Positions 50,642 through 50,779 of a DNA stretch of 50,779 nt are shown in pieces. A model generated the notes under the pieces. That model had not been told where the DNA came from. It made no database searches and worked only from the letters and a program-made list of their open reading frames with translations. Both the position numbers and the translations under genes were made by a program. The first letter of the stretch is position 1; each line of letters begins with the position of its first letter. Source of the stretch: Chloroflexota bacterium (GTDB taxonomy: Bacteria > Chloroflexota > UBA6077 > FW602-bin22); contig VGOZ01000016.1 of assembly GCA_016875715.1 (NCBI GenBank), positions 1-50,779 of the forward strand. The letters are read 5' to 3'.

Positions 50642-50779
50642 ATTCTTGACGTTCTCAGTCTCAAGGACGGCGCATCGTACGACGGGCGCCCAAATTTCGT
50701 TCGGCGCTACGGCTCGATTTGACACGAGAGAATGCGCGTAAATACTAGGCCGCACTATCGGCACCGGCGCCGCGACAGC

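Overview
The window is 50.8 kb of GC-rich DNA (about two thirds G+C by eye) with many GTG and TTG starts, very short intergenic gaps and several start codons sitting only a few bases behind a TAGAAT/TATAAT hexamer. Pro/Thr-rich 'TPTPT' linkers in huge secreted proteins, a cyclase-AAA-TPR signalling protein, a DppB/C importer with a Thr/Pro/Ala-rich lipoprotein, and a stand-alone-type B3/4 domain all fit a member of the Chloroflexota. That assignment is an inference from gene content, not from a marker phylogeny. Both ends of the window lie in repeated DNA (RCC1 repeats on the left, a 300-bp duplication on the right), as expected if this is a whole metagenomic contig.

Layout. 0-9.3 kb: the 3' part of a giant secreted multidomain protein (RCC1 repeats, Ig-like and carboxypeptidase-regulatory-like modules, PPC domains, Thr/Ala/Pro linkers, C-terminal beta-repeats). 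9.4-16.8 kb: a small unknown gene, a zinc-ribbon/cyclase/AAA/TPR regulator, a polyprenol-phosphate glycosyltransferase plus GtrA pair, a DnaC-like protein with degraded nucleotide motifs, a cupin and a broken small secreted protein. 16.8-19.5 kb: thioredoxin, an N-acetylmuramoyl-alanine amidase, a small zinc protein and a frameshifted comEA. 19.5-26.2 kb: a TrkA-N/ABC/ABC-AbrB operon, a YcaQ-type glycosylase, an aquaporin and a frameshifted comEC. 26.4-30.8 kb: a family-5 solute importer (binding lipoprotein and two permeases, no ATPases) and a zinc-ribbon protein. 30.8-34.5 kb (minus): a compact lexA - sigma-like - upp - [B3/4]-tyrS operon. 34.6-40.4 kb (plus): an MshA-like GT4, moaC, a YfhO-type membrane protein and a secreted FN3 protein. 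40.4-48.1 kb: a tiny zinc ribbon, a UspA-ParB fusion, a frameshifted L,D-transpeptidase, PEP carboxykinase, a zinc dehydrogenase, a phosphotransferase-fold pseudokinase and a trans-sulfuration enzyme. 48.1-50.8 kb: a lower-GC insert (bicupin, SDR, enolase-superfamily remnant) between two 90 %-identical copies of the metB-3'/GNAT-5' junction.

The points most worth following are the in-frame fusion of a PheRS-type B3/4 (tRNA editing) domain to tyrosyl-tRNA synthetase, three proteins of catalytic folds whose catalytic residues are missing (APH-like, DnaC-like, ComEC MBL domain), UspA-ParB and ABC-AbrB fusions, a LexA-sigma operon, and the duplicated junction around the foreign segment. Seven apparent single-base deletions, all in the same direction and one clearly in a G5 run, warn that some 'pseudogenes', and perhaps the TyrRS fusion itself, could be sequencing errors in homopolymers.
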